In this document: positions 48,885-57,133 of the stretch, piece by piece | Layout of the letters: each line of letters begins with the position of its first letter | Numbering within the stretch: the first letter of the stretch is position 1 | From: JADFXI01 sp963784135 | GTDB taxonomy: Bacteria; Nitrospirota; Thermodesulfovibrionia; Thermodesulfovibrionales; Dissulfurispiraceae | Length of the DNA stretch: 64,000 bases | Assembly: GCA_963784135.1 (NCBI GenBank) | Contig: CAWAQG010000019.1 | Span: 19,345-83,344, forward strand | Reading direction: 5' to 3' | Notes under the pieces: model-generated | Seen by the model: the letters and a program-made list of their open reading frames with translations, nothing else | Told to the model about the DNA's origin: nothing | Database searches by the model: none | Program-made: the position numbers and the translations under genes

Positions 48885-49434
48885 TTGCATCATCAGAAAT
48901 CTATTCGAAAGTGAATCGTTGCATCACGAAGGAATCTATTCGAAATAATTTCACTTAGCAATACAAAATACGTCATTCCCGCAGTCCTTTAGCGGGAATC
49001 CAGGTTTTTTCAGATGCATGCTTATAGTCTTTCATATAAATCATCCCAATTTGGATTATCTTTCTCAATAAGGTGTATTTTCCATTCACGCCGCCATCTC
49101 TTTATTTGTTTCTCTCTGGTAATGGCTGAATCAGCAGTTTCATGCAGCTCATACCAAACAAGGCGATGCACGGTATATTCTTTTGTAAAACCATCTGCAA
49201 GGTTATTCTTATGCTCGTAGATGCGTTTGATTAAGTCCGACGTGACACCTGTATACAAAGTGCCGTTACGCTTGCTGCTAAGAATGTAAACATAAAAGCC
49301 CTTCATATGTTTCTTTTCCTGGATTCCCGCTAAAGGACTGCGGGAATGACGCAAGCTTATTATAGATTTTTTTGAATAGATTTTTGGTGATGCAACGAAT
49401 ACCTACTTCGAATAGATTTTTACGTGATGCAACG
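48885..49434. mobile_element. Nested palindromic cassette carrying a GIY-YIG gene
   Basis: The 550-bp unit is almost symmetric. The outer layer has two copies of a GTTGCATCA...ATCTATTCGAA motif on the left (48885-48910, 48918-48944) and two inverted copies on the right (49371-49397, 49407-49434). The inner layer is a perfect 34-bp inverted repeat (48971-49004 and 49318-49351), each half itself a GCGGGAAT palindrome. Between them lies the GIY-YIG gene. The design suggests a small transposable or homing cassette. Confidence 0.7.
49022..49306 (-). CDS. GIY-YIG nuclease-superfamily protein
   Basis: The 94-aa protein is a single-domain GIY-YIG nuclease of the YhbQ-like type: FYVYILSSKRNGTLYTGVTS (YIL...YTGV replacing GIY-YIG), RIYEHKN with the catalytic Arg, and LVWYELHETADSAITREKQI with Glu. 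Start ATG 49306 gives the family N-terminus; the longer frame up to 49354 reads into the inverted repeat. Its position inside nested inverted repeats suggests it helps move or process the repeat family. Confidence 0.88.
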   Translation of the reverse strand: MKGFYVYILSSKRNGTLYTGVTSDLIKRIYEHKNNLADGFTKEYTVHRLVWYELHETADSAITREKQIKRWRREWKIHLIEKDNPNWDDLYERL

Positions 49435-49521
49435 CGAAAAGGCGCAGTCTACAAGGGCCGGCATATGGGAAAACGGCGGACTGAAAGAACATCCCGAACA
49501 ATGGAGAAGATAGCATCAGAG

Positions 49522-49557
49522 AAAGCGAGAAGTGAGATTTCTCACTTCTCGCTTTTT
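49522..49557. terminator. Strong bidirectional terminator
   Basis: AAAGCGAGAAGTGAGA pairs with TCTCACTTCTCGCTT and is flanked by A and T runs. It ends the hemerythrin gene on the minus strand. Confidence 0.85.
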
Positions 49558-49564
49558 AGTATTA

Positions 49565-49972
49565 TTATACAATTCCTTTGCTGTTAAAAAAGGGACTGTA
49601 TTTTTTATCGGTGCCGAGTATGTGATTTGTCAGCCAGTCTTTCAGGAATTTCATAAGATCAACGGTAACCACCGGCTTGCCATCCTGAAACTGTTTCTGG
49701 AGATCAATGGCCTGCTTTGTCAGCGTGTCATGTTCGGCTTTATGTTTAAAATATTCCGGGTAGGCGAGTTCTTTCATGAGCTTTTCTTCGGTCGCAAAAT
49801 GGGTCGCCACATATTGTACAAGCCCGGTAAGCACTTTGCCTGTGACATCACTGCCCTTGCCCTGTTTCATAGCGTCGTGCAGGTCATTCAGCATCGCTAC
49901 CAGTTTCTTATGCTGTTCATCGATTTGCGCCACGTTAACACTAAAAGTGTCACTCCATGCCATTAATGCCAT
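49565..49972 (-). CDS. Bacteriohemerythrin
   Basis: The 135-aa four-helix protein binds O2 at a di-iron site. Ligand residues appear in order: IDEQHKKLVAM, HFATEEKLM (HxxxE), HKAEHDTL and WLTNHILGTDKKY. There is no membrane segment, so it is cytoplasmic. It could store or deliver oxygen, or protect anaerobic enzymes from it. It is transcribed alone. Confidence 0.93.
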   Translation of the reverse strand: MALMAWSDTFSVNVAQIDEQHKKLVAMLNDLHDAMKQGKGSDVTGKVLTGLVQYVATHFATEEKLMKELAYPEYFKHKAEHDTLTKQAIDLQKQFQDGKPVVTVDLMKFLKDWLTNHILGTDKKYSPFFNSKGIV

Positions 49973-50025
49973 ATTAATTACCCCCTTTCGCTATTACTGG
50001 CACGCAACCAGTTTCATGGTTACCA

Positions 50026-51366
50026 TTATAGCATAAACCTGACTTGTTTTGTCCGGTATTCCACAAACTCTTTTTTCTTCTCCTCATACCCCTTCTTTCC
50101 CATCATTCCATAGGTAAGATTTTTTCCCTCTTCCACTCCGGGCTGGTTAAAGGGATTGATCCCGATAAGAATACCGGTGAGTGCGGTGACCAATTCAAAA
50201 AAATGGAACAACTGCCCCAGATGATAGGCATCAATCCGCGGCACTGTTATTGTGATGATCGGGCGTCCATTTTTTGAAAGGGCGATTTCAGAGGCCTCCT
50301 GCTCGGTTTTTATCAGTTCCGTGAGAGTGTGTCCAGCCAAATAGCCGAGGCCCTCCGTATCCTCAAACACAGTTGCAATTTCAATATCGGTCCCATAGTC
50401 TTCAACCGCCAGAAAGATGACAACCTTGTCCTGAGGTCCTTCCATCCACAATTGCAACTGGGAATGCTGGTCAGTGGTCCCGGTGGAGGGATAAGGCGTA
50501 AGACCCTTACCGTCTTTGCCGAGGCTCTCCGCCCATAACTGGCAGAACCACTCTGAAAAAGCCTTTAAACGGTCCGCATAGGGCATGATCACTGTAATGT
50601 CTCTGCCCCTGGTCTGCTGCAGAAGGTAGAGGCTGGAAGCTGCCAGGTACGCCGGGTTCTGCCATATATCCGGATTCATGCACCTGCCGTGGATGTCCCT
50701 GGCCCCGTGCAGCATGGCATCGCTGTCGATGCCTATTGCTTCTGCCGGCAGCAACCCTACCGCGCTTAAAACAGAATACCTGCCTCCTACGCCGGGAGGC
50801 ACAGTGAGTGACCGTAGCCCATAATCGTTCACGATCTTTCTGAGATTTCCCTTTTCAGGGTCGGTTGTAACGATAAGATGCTCCTCCGGTTTCAGTGACC
50901 GGTCTTTCATCTGCTTCCACAGTACCATAAAGGAGGCCATGGTCTCCGCAGTGCTTCCGGACTTTGTGATAACATTTATGACCGTGCGGCCCAGGTCGAC
51001 GAGTTCGAGTATGGTCTTCAGAGTCATTGGGTCTACATTGTCGTAAATGAATACCCTCGGTCTGCTCCTGAGATTGTGGAAGGGACGCAGTGCCTCAAGA
51101 ATCGATCTCGGCCCCAGCGCTGACCCCCCTATGCCCAGCAGTATAAAATTATCGAACTGTCCTGCATAGCTGCCCAGTTCCTTTACAGCAGCGGTATTTT
51201 CAGCAGACATTGCGTCAGGCAGTGTAAGAAAAGCATTTTCCGGATACTGTTCCGGGTTGAGCAGATCGTTCAGAGCGGTACGCTTAACATTATTGAAATC
51301 TTCTTTGGCAAGGCCGTTTTTGCCTATGGCGTCGTGAAACAGGTTTGAAAAGTCGATTTTTATCAT
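50026..51366 (-). CDS. pgi: Glucose-6-phosphate isomerase
   Basis: The 446-aa enzyme interconverts glucose-6-phosphate and fructose-6-phosphate. Motifs: LLGIGGSALGPRSILEAL, the phosphate loop VITKSGSTAETMASF, GGRYSVLSAVGLLPAEA, catalytic Glu in STGTTDQHSQLQLWMEGP, and a C-terminal lysine near GINPFNQPGVEEGKN. The short length is that of the bacterial Thermotoga-type form. Its ribosome site GGAGGT lies at the stop codon of a 42-residue frame. Confidence 0.95.
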   Translation of the reverse strand: MIKIDFSNLFHDAIGKNGLAKEDFNNVKRTALNDLLNPEQYPENAFLTLPDAMSAENTAAVKELGSYAGQFDNFILLGIGGSALGPRSILEALRPFHNLRSRPRVFIYDNVDPMTLKTILELVDLGRTVINVITKSGSTAETMASFMVLWKQMKDRSLKPEEHLIVTTDPEKGNLRKIVNDYGLRSLTVPPGVGGRYSVLSAVGLLPAEAIGIDSDAMLHGARDIHGRCMNPDIWQNPAYLAASSLYLLQQTRGRDITVIMPYADRLKAFSEWFCQLWAESLGKDGKGLTPYPSTGTTDQHSQLQLWMEGPQDKVVIFLAVEDYGTDIEIATVFEDTEGLGYLAGHTLTELIKTEQEASEIALSKNGRPIITITVPRIDAYHLGQLFHFFELVTALTGILIGINPFNQPGVEEGKNLTYGMMGKKGYEEKKKEFVEYRTKQVRFML

Positions 51367-51371
51367 CCCTT

Positions 51372-51500
51372 TTACCTCCGTTTTTTCAGAGTCATCGCTA
51401 TAACTATCAGGGCCGGCAGAACGAGCATGCCGATAAACTTGGCAAGTTTAGCGGCAATCAGAAGGACAAGCACCGCGGCTATGACCGGATACCAACTCAA
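51372..51500 (-). CDS. Possible 42-aa membrane peptide between atpI-like gene and pgi
   Basis: TTG 51500 directly follows the TAG of the AtpI-like gene and has AAGGTGG upstream. The product MSWYPVIAAVLVLLIAAKLA then KFIGMLVLPALIVIAMTLKK is two short hydrophobic segments with a basic end. The frame fills the gap exactly, ending where the pgi ribosome site lies, so it is a credible small gene with unknown role. Confidence 0.45.
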   Translation of the reverse strand: MSWYPVIAAVLVLLIAAKLAKFIGMLVLPALIVIAMTLKKRR

Positions 51501-51857
51501 CTAACCACCTTTTTTCGCAGCAAGCAAGCCTTCTTTTATGATAAGAACCATGACAACCGTGAAGCCTGCAAGCAACCCCCAGGCATTGATAAGCCTCAAT
51601 ATAGCCAGTATAAGCAAAATGGAAAAAATAATGAACAGTTTGAATATGCTCAGAAATACCATCCTGGCTTGCGGCCTCTCAGTTCCAATAAGAGCTGTTA
51701 CGCTCCAGGCAAGTCCGCCCAGGTTGCCTACTCCAACCAGCCCCCCTACAGCCATGCTGAAAACAAAACGCCATCCGGCAAAAAAAATAGAAATAAAGCA
51801 GAGCGGCGCGAGTATGATTAAGGCTTGTTTAGAAACTCCCTTTACTATTCCTGTCAT
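51501..51857 (-). CDS. ATP synthase subunit I-like membrane protein
   Basis: The 118-aa protein has four membrane helices (ALIILAPLCFISIFFAGWRF, VGGLVGVGNLGGLAWSV, FLSIFKLFIIFSILLILAIL, GLLAGFTVVMVLII) as AtpI. It overlaps the end of the AtpZ-like gene, a normal order at the head of F-type ATP synthase operons, helping assemble the c-ring or import Mg2+. No ATP synthase core genes follow here; pgi does. So the pair is detached from its usual operon. The start could be 51884 or 51857. Confidence 0.7.
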   Translation of the reverse strand: MTGIVKGVSKQALIILAPLCFISIFFAGWRFVFSMAVGGLVGVGNLGGLAWSVTALIGTERPQARMVFLSIFKLFIIFSILLILAILRLINAWGLLAGFTVVMVLIIKEGLLAAKKGG

Positions 51858-52083
51858 TGTCCGATTTGTCCACCTTTCTCGCAAGCCTTAACAGCTCCCT
51901 GAACCCTGAGATTATACCAATAACGAGAAAAATAAATGTCAACCAGGGCGAGGTGCCGAACAAGCGGTCAAGCCCGTACCCTATTGCGAGGCCGGCAAAA
52001 GTTGAGACGACAAGCTGTATGCCGATGCTGCTCGCGTCCAAAAGCTGGCCGAAAAGCGATTTCTCAGGTTTCCTGTCCGCCAA
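51829..52083 (-). CDS. AtpZ/AtpI-type small membrane protein
   Basis: The 84-aa protein has two membrane helices with SSIGIQLVVSTFAGLAIGYG and WLTFIFLVIGIISGFRELLR, the AtpZ pattern (DUF4405-free, F0F1-ATPase gene 1-like). A basic N-terminus and C-terminus face the cytoplasm. It is likely co-transcribed with the AtpI-like gene, which it overlaps. Confidence 0.78.
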   Translation of the reverse strand: MADRKPEKSLFGQLLDASSIGIQLVVSTFAGLAIGYGLDRLFGTSPWLTFIFLVIGIISGFRELLRLARKVDKSDNDRNSKGSF

Positions 52084-52101
52084 GACTGCCCCCCAAAAAA
52101 A

Positions 52102-52128
52102 TCTCCCCGAGGTTTTCCATCGGGGAGA
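52102..52128 (-). terminator. Terminator after the multiheme/NrfD operon
   Basis: TCTCCCCGA and TCGGGGAGA pair around GGTTTTCCA; on the minus strand the hairpin is followed by seven T, a typical factor-independent terminator. Confidence 0.88.
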
Positions 52129-52161
52129 GAATAATGGAAAAATCTCTTCAAAGGTATTATT

Positions 52162-53418
52162 TCAGTGGGATTCCTCGTAACTAAAAATAGGGAATACCTT
52201 GCTTAATACCCAGAACAGCGCAAAAGGCATAATAAAGACACTGACCGCTCCGAAAAGGCCCTCTTTAAAGGTGTCCCAATCGTGCGGGATTATCGGCATA
52301 TTGTAATGCATGTATCCCATAAAAGTCAGAGAGAAGGCCTGCCCGCCGATAACAACATTATACCTCATCATGAATACTCCGAAGAGCACCAGCAATGTGC
52401 CGAGCACCGTCCTTCTCAACGTCAGCTTCGGTATCAGGAATAGAATAAATGGCACAAGGTTGCCGAGGCCGTACTGCAGAATGAATATATTCGCAAAGTC
52501 CCTTCCATAAATAACGCTTCTGATGACATCCCAGGATTTGACAGCGGTATATCCCCTGAATATCTGGTCCAGCAGTTCAAGCGTGATGGCCAATACCAGG
52601 AAAAGCAGCAGGTATTTCGCGGTCATCTGTATCACGTTTATCTCGACGCTCTTCAGCTCCTCTCTTTTTGTCTGATAAGCCGCAGGACCGGACTTCTTGC
52701 TCGATACCAACAGTTTCCTCAACTCCATTGTCACTATGTATGTGAGCATGCAAAGCGCAATCCCGGACACAATGGCAGACATGATGAATATGACAGGCAT
52801 GAGCGGTGTCATCCAGAGAGCGTTTGCTTTAACGGAGCCGAAGATGAATCCGGCATATCCGTGAAGGAAACAGGCAACGGGAATGCCTGCCCCCGCGAGT
52901 ACCTTAATGGCCTTTTCATCTCTCTTCAGGGATCCTTCGCTTATGTCATATACCCCCAGTGTCAGTGAGCAGAAAATTAAGTACGTTATCCATCCAAACA
53001 GGCCCTTGTCCTGCTTGTCTCTCAGTGCGAGGGACCTCTCTACAAAATGCTTCCTGTATAAAAACCAGAGTTCAGATGCAACGATGGCGCCGTAAGAGAA
53101 GAACACAATGCCGAAAGCGGCGATAGCTGATGTAAAATGCGGGGTCATGAAGACATTGATGCCCCTGAAGGGATGCTGGAGATGCAAAATAATCGGCACA
53201 GGCGCCGCAAAAAGAAGGGCAAAGGAAAAAACAAGCGCAAACCTGGCTATGTCCTTCAATTGCTTTACCCCGAATACATGGTAGAGTGACGAAAGGACAA
53301 AGGCCCCGGCAACGAGCCCTGTCATGAAGGGATACATAACAATCTGGATACTCCAATAAATGTATTCATTGGGAAGGACAAACAACTCTTTTAAAGTCCA
53401 GAGTTCTCCGTGTACCAT
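52162..53418 (-). CDS. NrfD-type quinone-interacting membrane subunit
   Basis: The 418-aa protein has about ten membrane helices and NrfD/PsrC features: YIYWSIQIVMYPFMTGLVAG, APVPIILHLQHPFRGINVFM and FLHGYAGFIFGSVKANALWM. It would exchange electrons between menaquinone and the ferredoxin-like subunit encoded just upstream (gap two bases). ATG 53418 follows GAGGTAAG. It is the last gene of the operon and is followed by a strong terminator. Confidence 0.9.
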   Translation of the reverse strand: MVHGELWTLKELFVLPNEYIYWSIQIVMYPFMTGLVAGAFVLSSLYHVFGVKQLKDIARFALVFSFALLFAAPVPIILHLQHPFRGINVFMTPHFTSAIAAFGIVFFSYGAIVASELWFLYRKHFVERSLALRDKQDKGLFGWITYLIFCSLTLGVYDISEGSLKRDEKAIKVLAGAGIPVACFLHGYAGFIFGSVKANALWMTPLMPVIFIMSAIVSGIALCMLTYIVTMELRKLLVSSKKSGPAAYQTKREELKSVEINVIQMTAKYLLLFLVLAITLELLDQIFRGYTAVKSWDVIRSVIYGRDFANIFILQYGLGNLVPFILFLIPKLTLRRTVLGTLLVLFGVFMMRYNVVIGGQAFSLTFMGYMHYNMPIIPHDWDTFKEGLFGAVSVFIMPFALFWVLSKVFPIFSYEESH

Positions 53419-53420
53419 GG

Positions 53421-54203
53421 CTATCTTACCTCCTCATCCAGACCTATGTAATAGACCTGAGGTTTAGTTCCGTATGAGCTCTTCAGTACCTGCACCCTCT
53501 CTGTTGTTATTATCTTCGTAACAGGATCGTCAGGGTCTTTGATGTTTCCGATCATTCTTGCGCCGAAAGGACATGCCTGCACGCATGCGGTCGTCAAGCC
53601 CTTTGTTATCCGGTGATAGCAAAAATTGCACTTTTCAGCCGTATGGTACTTAGGGTGGAAAAACCTTACCCCGTAAGGGCATGCCATAATGCAGTAACCG
53701 CAGCCGATGCACCAGGTCCTGTCTACCATAACGACCCCGTCAGGGGCCTGATATGTGGCGCCTACAGGGCATACCTGCACGCAGGGAGGGTTCTCGCACT
53801 GGTTGCATAGTTTGGGTACAAAAAATGCTTTTTTTATGTCCTCGTTCTTTATGTCCTCATATTTGCCTAATCCGAGATCAATCTTGTTTGTTGTAAAACC
53901 GTCCCGTGCGGCCTTGGGACTATCGGCGGAAAGCTTTCCATCCCTGGTAAAGACATATCTTTCAACCCAGGTCCTTGATACATTGGCATCATAGGGGATC
54001 TCATTCTCAATTTTGCACGCCTTTACACATAATCCGCAGCCAACACACTTGTACGTATCAACTACGAACACCCACCGGACTTTTCCCTTGCCGGATATGT
54101 CCGCGAGGAGTTTTTTGGGATTCATTATTTCGATAGCTGCAAGCGGCAGCGCCAGTCCTGCGGCCCCTTTTATGGCATATTTCAGAAGGTCTCTTCTCGT
54201 CAT
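53421..54203 (-). CDS. Periplasmic 4Fe-4S ferredoxin subunit (NrfC/DsrO-like)
   Basis: The 260-aa protein opens with a twin-arginine signal (MTRRDLLKYAIKGAAGLALP) and then has cysteine groups for four 4Fe-4S clusters: CVGCGLCVKACK, CNQCENPPCVQVCP, CIGCGYCIMACPYG and CNFCYHR...CVQACP. It should relay electrons on the periplasmic side to or from NrfD. ATG 54203 follows AGGAGG; the frame continues upstream to 54269 without support. No catalytic molybdo-subunit is adjacent. Confidence 0.92.
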   Translation of the reverse strand: MTRRDLLKYAIKGAAGLALPLAAIEIMNPKKLLADISGKGKVRWVFVVDTYKCVGCGLCVKACKIENEIPYDANVSRTWVERYVFTRDGKLSADSPKAARDGFTTNKIDLGLGKYEDIKNEDIKKAFFVPKLCNQCENPPCVQVCPVGATYQAPDGVVMVDRTWCIGCGYCIMACPYGVRFFHPKYHTAEKCNFCYHRITKGLTTACVQACPFGARMIGNIKDPDDPVTKIITTERVQVLKSSYGTKPQVYYIGLDEEVR

Positions 54204-54216
54204 CACTTCAATCCTC

Positions 54217-54687
54217 CTATCGGATGCTGAGATTAGGCTTATGAGGGTTATGGCATGTAGAGCATTCAAAGCCCCTGTTGTGCTGGTCGGGGTCTATCCC
54301 TTTGATCTTCGCCCTTCCGCTTGTCGGATAAGGCAGGAGGTAATGACACCTGAGGCATAGTGCCCGGCTCCGGTCAATTGCCAATTTTGGAGGATTAGAG
54401 GGATGATCGAGTGCCGGACCGTGGCAGTTCTCGCATTGGATGATTGCATGCGGAGATTCCATTATGCTCGCATACTTGTCGGGATGGCAGTCTTTGCAGT
54501 AATCCCTTCCCTGGTATTTGACCTGGATTTTTTTCCAGTCTTCTATGTTGCCTTCTCTGTACCAGCCATACATATAACCCCTTTCATGAATGCCAAAATC
54601 ATGAGGTACGTAAAAGTGTCTTGCAATCAGGATTAGTAAGATCATCCCGATTACTACATAGAGCGGTCTAAAGACATGGTTCCCCAT
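54217..54687 (-). CDS. Membrane-anchored tetraheme cytochrome c
   Basis: The 156-aa protein has one N-terminal membrane helix (FRPLYVVIGMILLILIARHF) and four CxxCH motifs: CKDCH, CENCH, CLRCH and CSTCH. It is exported and anchored in the membrane. ATG 54687 follows GGGAGGTAATCGT. It lies between the 11-heme cytochrome and the ferredoxin subunit, so it likely bridges them. Confidence 0.9.
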   Translation of the reverse strand: MGNHVFRPLYVVIGMILLILIARHFYVPHDFGIHERGYMYGWYREGNIEDWKKIQVKYQGRDYCKDCHPDKYASIMESPHAIIQCENCHGPALDHPSNPPKLAIDRSRALCLRCHYLLPYPTSGRAKIKGIDPDQHNRGFECSTCHNPHKPNLSIR

Positions 54688-54707
54688 ACGATTACCTCCC
54701 ATGCAAA

Positions 54708-54748
54708 AATGCAGCAAGTAAAAAGGGTACCTTTTTACTTGCTGCATT
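54708..54748. promoter_or_regulatory. 19-bp perfect hairpin in the operon
   Basis: AATGCAGCAAGTAAAAAGG and CCTTTTTACTTGCTGCATT pair around GTA. It sits between the 11-heme and tetraheme genes, about 20 bases upstream of the next ATG. It may attenuate transcription or stabilise mRNA so that subunits are made in unequal amounts. Confidence 0.75.
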
Positions 54749-54774
54749 CATTATAGCATGTTATCCGGGGCCTG

Positions 54775-55776
54775 TTAAGGTCCTATAAATTTACTTGGGT
54801 CCCTGTACTCATGGCATTTTGTGCAAGTGGTTTTCGCCTGGGCCGGCGTTATCCGCCATATATGCGGCTTATGGCAGTCCATGCACTTCATATTCATCGT
54901 ATTGATATGCAAAGCGTGCTTCCCTACGCCCGGCTCGATCTTATGGCACTTCAGACAGTCACTCATATCAGGTTTGACCTTTGCGTGAGGCTTATGGCAC
55001 ACATAGCAGTAGAACTGCATCGGTGAATCGTCGTTAACATTTATCTTGTCAGCTTTTTTAATAAGGTATGCATTAGGCTGGAAATATCTCACATCAATTG
55101 TGCCGTCGGCGATCAGCTCCTTCCTGATCTGCTCACTGCCGTGGCAAAAGAGACATTTTTTCCTGCCTGGTTTCAGGTCCACAGTGCGGTCTGTATGACA
55201 GTTGAGGCAGGCGAGTTTTTCCATGCCTGTCCCATGGACCTCTTTGTCCTTATGGCATCTTAGGCAGAAGCGCTCTTCGGGAACAAACTGATGGGTCACA
55301 AAGCCGTGACATTTCACGCATTCAAGCTGCTCAATGAAAACATGTTTTGCATGAAAAGGGGACTTGTTTACAAGCGGCGCATTGGGGAAGTTCGGGTTTC
55401 TTTCCCAGTGGCACGTCTCGCATACCTTCCAGGCCACAATTATAGCGCCATGCCTTGGAGAAACGGTCCTCTGGCCGAGTACGGCGAACTTGTACATCTG
55501 GATAATCTGGTCTTTCTTTGTTGAATGGTGGCATTGGTGGCAATTCACGCCGTGATGCACGCTATTGGCCCATGCCTTGTTGGCAGCATCGTGCACGTGG
55601 CACATGTTACAGGAATTGGGATCGTTCTCAAAATAATCATTTATCTTGTACCCGACAAGTCCCATTGCAACAATAAACATGAAAGCGATTAATACGAGAA
55701 TCACTTTGGTCCTGGCTGAAATGCCCTCAGTAAACCATGTAATAACTTTTTCCAGCAAGTTAAACGGATTGAACAT
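54775..55776 (-). CDS. NapC/NirT-type undecaheme cytochrome c
   Basis: The 333-aa protein has an N-terminal membrane helix (TKVILVLIAFMFIVAMGLVG) and 11 CxxCH motifs: CNMCH, CHQCH, CETCH, CVKCH, CLRCH, CLNCH, CLFCH, CYVCH, CLKCH, CMDCH and CTKCH. The first part resembles the quinol-oxidising NapC/NrfH head; the extra hemes form an extended wire. It should carry electrons through the periplasm to or from quinones. ATG 55776 follows GGGGGG. It heads the operon with the tetraheme, ferredoxin and NrfD genes. Confidence 0.92.
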   Translation of the reverse strand: MFNPFNLLEKVITWFTEGISARTKVILVLIAFMFIVAMGLVGYKINDYFENDPNSCNMCHVHDAANKAWANSVHHGVNCHQCHHSTKKDQIIQMYKFAVLGQRTVSPRHGAIIVAWKVCETCHWERNPNFPNAPLVNKSPFHAKHVFIEQLECVKCHGFVTHQFVPEERFCLRCHKDKEVHGTGMEKLACLNCHTDRTVDLKPGRKKCLFCHGSEQIRKELIADGTIDVRYFQPNAYLIKKADKINVNDDSPMQFYCYVCHKPHAKVKPDMSDCLKCHKIEPGVGKHALHINTMNMKCMDCHKPHIWRITPAQAKTTCTKCHEYRDPSKFIGP

Positions 55777-55843
55777 CTAAAAGCCCCCCCTTATTCTTGA
55801 GAAAATTATATTCAGAAATAGTCTTGATACTTTTGGTCAATCT

Positions 55844-57133
55844 TTAAGCCTTAAGCCCGGAAAGTACCTTGTACGCTGCACTGACGGTCTTTCCAATATC
55901 GGCATTTGTGTGTGCGAGGGAAATGAATCCGGCTTCGAACTGTGAAGGAGCGAGATTTATTCCACGGTCCAGCATGCCCCTGAAGAACCTTGAAAACTTC
56001 TCCGTGTCGGACGTCTTTGCAGTTTTGTAATCGACCACGTCCGTATCTGTAAAATACGTACAGAACATTGTGCCGGCCCTGTAAAATTTTGTCCTGGCCC
56101 CGGCCCTCTTTGCAGCGTCGCGCAAACCCTCTTCCAGGAGACGCATTTTCCCCTCAAGTTTTTTATATACATCTTTACCCGAGAGTATTTTCAATGTCTC
56201 TATGCCGGCTGTCATCGCAATGGGGTTTCCGGACAGCGTGCCTGCCTGGTAAACAGGACCGTCAGGAGAGATGGCGGACATAATCTCTTTCTTTCCTCCG
56301 AATGCGCCCACAGGCAACCCTCCGCCGATGACCTTCCCGAGGCAGGTCATATCGGGCTTGACCCCATAATACGCCTGGGCCCCGCCGTATGACACCCTGA
56401 ATCCCGTCATCACCTCATCGAATATGAGGATGGTCCCGTATTTTTTTGTCTCTTTCCTCAAGGTCTCCAAAAAGCCTGCCACGGGCAGTACACACCCTAT
56501 ATTGCCGACCACAGGCTCTACAATAACGGCGGCAATGGATTTCCATTCTCTGCTTATCATTTCCCTGAAGGCTTTTGCATTATTAAAAGGAAGAGTAATG
56601 GTGTTTTTTGCATATGATTTAGGAACGCCGGCGCTGTCCGGAATGCCGAAGGTCGCGGCGCCGGAGCCTGCCTTGACAAGAAGGCCGTCGGCGTGGCCGT
56701 GATAGCAGCCTTCGAATTTTACAATCTTGTCTCTTCCGGTAAATCCCCTTGCCGCTCTTATCGCGCTCATGGTCGCCTCGGTGCCGGAATTGACCATCCT
56801 CACTTTCTCTATGGACGGATATGCCTTGATCACCATCTGCGCAAGTTCAACTTCAAGCGGGGTAGGAGCGCCGAAACTGGTGCCGTTGTCAATAGCCGAC
56901 TTTAAAGCTTTTACAACGGTCGGGTGGGAATGCCCCAGTATCATCGGCCCCCAGGAAAGGACATAGTCTATATATTCATTGCCGTCGACATCATAAATCC
57001 TGGCGCCTTTCGCCTTACTGATAAAGAGCGGCGAACCGCCAACCGCCTTAAAAGCCCTGACAGGACTATTGACTCCTCCAGGCATCAGGCCGAGAGCTTT
57101 TTTATATAGGTCCCTCGATTTTCTTGTCACCAT
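55844..57133 (-). CDS. hemL: Glutamate-1-semialdehyde 2,1-aminomutase
   Basis: The 429-aa PLP enzyme forms 5-aminolevulinate for heme synthesis, fitting the high heme demand of the neighbours. Motifs: PGGVNSPVRAFKAVGGSPLF, NSGTEATMSAIRAARGFTGR, IFDEVMTGFRVSYGGAQAYY and the catalytic Lys in CLGKVIGGGLPVGAFGG. ATG 57133 follows GAGGGGACAGT. It is monocistronic, adjacent to the cytochrome operon. Confidence 0.96.
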   Translation of the reverse strand: MVTRKSRDLYKKALGLMPGGVNSPVRAFKAVGGSPLFISKAKGARIYDVDGNEYIDYVLSWGPMILGHSHPTVVKALKSAIDNGTSFGAPTPLEVELAQMVIKAYPSIEKVRMVNSGTEATMSAIRAARGFTGRDKIVKFEGCYHGHADGLLVKAGSGAATFGIPDSAGVPKSYAKNTITLPFNNAKAFREMISREWKSIAAVIVEPVVGNIGCVLPVAGFLETLRKETKKYGTILIFDEVMTGFRVSYGGAQAYYGVKPDMTCLGKVIGGGLPVGAFGGKKEIMSAISPDGPVYQAGTLSGNPIAMTAGIETLKILSGKDVYKKLEGKMRLLEEGLRDAAKRAGARTKFYRAGTMFCTYFTDTDVVDYKTAKTSDTEKFSRFFRGMLDRGINLAPSQFEAGFISLAHTNADIGKTVSAAYKVLSGLKA

